Shown: piece after piece, positions 6,873 to 7,951 of the stretch
Position numbering within the stretch: the first letter of the stretch is position 1
Layout: each line of letters begins with the position of its first letter
Origin: an uncultured Lachnospiraceae bacterium
Lineage (GTDB): Bacteria > Bacillota > Clostridia > Lachnospirales > Lachnospiraceae
NCBI GenBank assembly: GCA_910579325.1
Contig: CAJTTU010000132.1
Coordinates: 1-7,951 of the forward strand
Length of the DNA: 7,951 bases
Direction: 5' to 3'
Notes under the pieces: model-generated
What the model was told of the DNA's origin: nothing
The model's input: the letters and a program-made list of their open reading frames with translations, nothing else
Database searches by the model: none
Position numbers and translations under genes: made by a program

Positions 6873-7883
6873 TTATATCTGTCTTTTTTGCTGCCTGGAC
6901 ATAAGCAGGTAAATCGAAAGCCAAACGACACAATGCAGCGAAAGAATCGCTATGTCTTTGCCTGCGGCGGCCATACTGCCATTTGCCAGATCCATAATTC
7001 CCTCAAAGGTGGCACTGGACGGAATCAGGTAGCAGATATATAAAACAACTTCGTTTCCTTCCACCACCAGATATTTCAGCAGCGGAATTGCCATAAACAG
7101 GATCATAATGATTTTGATGTAAACCACGCCTGCCATCAGGCCATCCGAGATGCGTCCAATAAATAATCCCATCAGGGCTGATACAAAGGCTGACAATACG
7201 ATTAGCGCCAGCATGGCCACCGTTCCGGCGGAAGTGAGCCTGAAACAGAACGCCGTCGCAATAACAGAAGATAAACAGCCAAATATAAAGCCAATAAAAA
7301 TTTTCTGGATCACATATTGTCTGGCTGTCATAGGCAGTATTTCATTGATCAGCGCAATCCCATCTTCCTTTTCCGTAATTATGTTCATTGCGTTAAAGGT
7401 ACAGCCCATGAACATGGCAACAATCAGCGTCATTGCAACAAAAAGGTACCGGTATCCTGCCAGAACATCTGGCTGGTCTAAAATATGTATGCCCGCCTGT
7501 GCCGCTGTTTCCCGCTGCCCGTAAAGAGCCGGGAGTGTGCCTGCCATTTGCTGCCATATTGTTAATTCATCGCCGGATATAATGGTCTTAATGCCATTTC
7601 CATCCATTTCCACGCCGATCAGATTTGTAGAAGGTTCATTGATCGCCGCGATCAGTTCTTCCCTCGTCTGACAAATCGTGACAGTACCATATCTCCCAAG
7701 CCACATCTCCGTTTCCGGCGCCATATCGCCAGCAATCACACCGAAATCATATTCTCCCAGAGAAGACAGGTCTATGGAGCCGATAAAGTTCAATGCCATG
7801 GCTGCCACGATGGGAAGAAGGAATGACATAATACAGAACTTATCCTTCCTGACACTTTTTAGCTGATAAATCAATCCTTTCAC
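6873..7883 (-). CDS. ABC-2-type transporter permease
   Basis: A 336-residue membrane protein. The first helix (about 17-37) is followed by a large extracytoplasmic domain (about 38-145), then five more helices near 146-168, 190-212, 219-242, 252-272 and 312-328. The stretch ITEKEDGIALINEILPMTAR (169-188) between helices two and three matches the cytoplasmic coupling region of ABC-2 permeases, where an acidic-basic motif precedes a proline and contacts the ATPase. No ATPase gene is in the window, so it must be encoded further right or elsewhere. The GTG at 7883 is chosen because the purine run GGGAGGGAGGGG ends five bases upstream and because it follows the previous gene's stop by two bases. 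A longer reading (to 7913) would overlap that gene. Members of this family export drugs, peptides or lipids; a half-transporter pair with the upstream protein is likely. No substrate can be assigned. Confidence 0.88.
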   Translation of the reverse strand: MKGLIYQLKSVRKDKFCIMSFLLPIVAAMALNFIGSIDLSSLGEYDFGVIAGDMAPETEMWLGRYGTVTICQTREELIAAINEPSTNLIGVEMDGNGIKTIISGDELTIWQQMAGTLPALYGQRETAAQAGIHILDQPDVLAGYRYLFVAMTLIVAMFMGCTFNAMNIITEKEDGIALINEILPMTARQYVIQKIFIGFIFGCLSSVIATAFCFRLTSAGTVAMLALIVLSAFVSALMGLFIGRISDGLMAGVVYIKIIMILFMAIPLLKYLVVEGNEVVLYICYLIPSSATFEGIMDLANGSMAAAGKDIAILSLHCVVWLSIYLLMSRQQKRQI

Positions 7884-7885
7884 TG

Positions 7886-7951
7886 TCACCCCTCCCTCCC
7901 CATTTCTTTGCAAAACGCCGCATCTACAATGCCAAAGAGCAGGATGACGGC
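7886..7951 (-). CDS. C-terminal fragment of a membrane protein, probably an ABC-2 permease
   Basis: The last 21 codons of a gene entering from the right edge read AVILLFGIVDAAFCKEMGRE-G and stop with TGA at 7886. The hydrophobic run followed by a short charged tail is typical of the last helix of an ABC-2 permease. The stop is two bases before the GTG of the complete ABC-2 permease, so the genes are in one operon and probably encode two subunits of one exporter. The identification rests on 21 residues and context, so the family is tentative. The reading frame itself is well supported by its spacing to the next gene and by the open frame to the edge. Confidence 0.65.
   Translation of the reverse strand, partial: AVILLFGIVDAAFCKEMGREG
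7889..7900 (-). promoter_or_regulatory. Strong ribosome binding site deciding the GTG start of the ABC-2 permease
   Basis: GGGAGGGAGGGG lies five bases before the GTG at 7883 and overlaps the final codons of the upstream gene. This favours tightly coupled translation and explains the use of a non-ATG start. Confidence 0.65.

Noticed and set aside
7897..7907. Third copy of the AGAAATGGGGA start-context repeat before the ABC-2 permease
   Set aside because: Only 11 bases match, which is expected by chance in a window of this size, and the flanks do not align.
1..7951. Mobile elements, CRISPR arrays, tRNA or rRNA genes
   Set aside because: No transposase or integrase coding, no regularly spaced long repeats and no tRNA- or rRNA-like sequence were seen on either strand.

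Overview
The window looks like chromosomal DNA of a Gram-positive anaerobe of the class Clostridia, most likely a Lachnospiraceae-type gut bacterium. This rests on strong GGAG/GGGG Shine-Dalgarno sites, moderate base composition, and the style of the two-component and ABC proteins. The genus is inference; nothing in the sequence fixes it. Every supported gene lies on the minus strand, so the window reads right to left.

From right to left there are: (1) the last 21 codons of a membrane protein, probably an ABC-2 permease (7886-7951); (2) a second, complete ABC-2-type permease (6873-7883), whose GTG start lies immediately downstream of the first gene's stop; (3) a 207-base gap with a plausible promoter and what may be decayed coding sequence; (4) an OmpR-family response regulator (5994-6665) overlapping a HisKA-type histidine kinase (4906-6006); (5) a 116-base gap with phased TTTGAG repeats; (6) a MacB/LolD-type ABC ATPase (4100-4789) joined by an ATGA overlap to a two-FtsX-domain permease (1599-4103); (7) a 216-base gap with a good extended -10 promoter; (8) a soluble Sel1-repeat protein (147-1382); and (9) the first 34 codons of a small membrane protein (1-103), which runs off the left edge.

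The middle of the window reads as an envelope-stress or antimicrobial-peptide response cassette. A kinase with a very short extracytoplasmic loop signals to a DNA-binding regulator. The likely targets are the MacB-type ABC exporter directly downstream and perhaps the ABC-2 exporter upstream. This resembles the Bce/Lan-type logic of Firmicutes, but the permease has the duplicated eight-helix MacB_PCD-FtsX layout rather than the ten-helix BceB layout. The substrate cannot be read from sequence. The Sel1 gene and the membrane protein after it appear to form a separate transcription unit.

No mobile element, CRISPR array, tRNA, rRNA or clear rho-independent terminator was found. I see no strong case for an entirely new system. 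The most unusual signal is a 40-base segment, 33 of 40 identical, that surrounds the start codons of both the FtsX permease and the response regulator.
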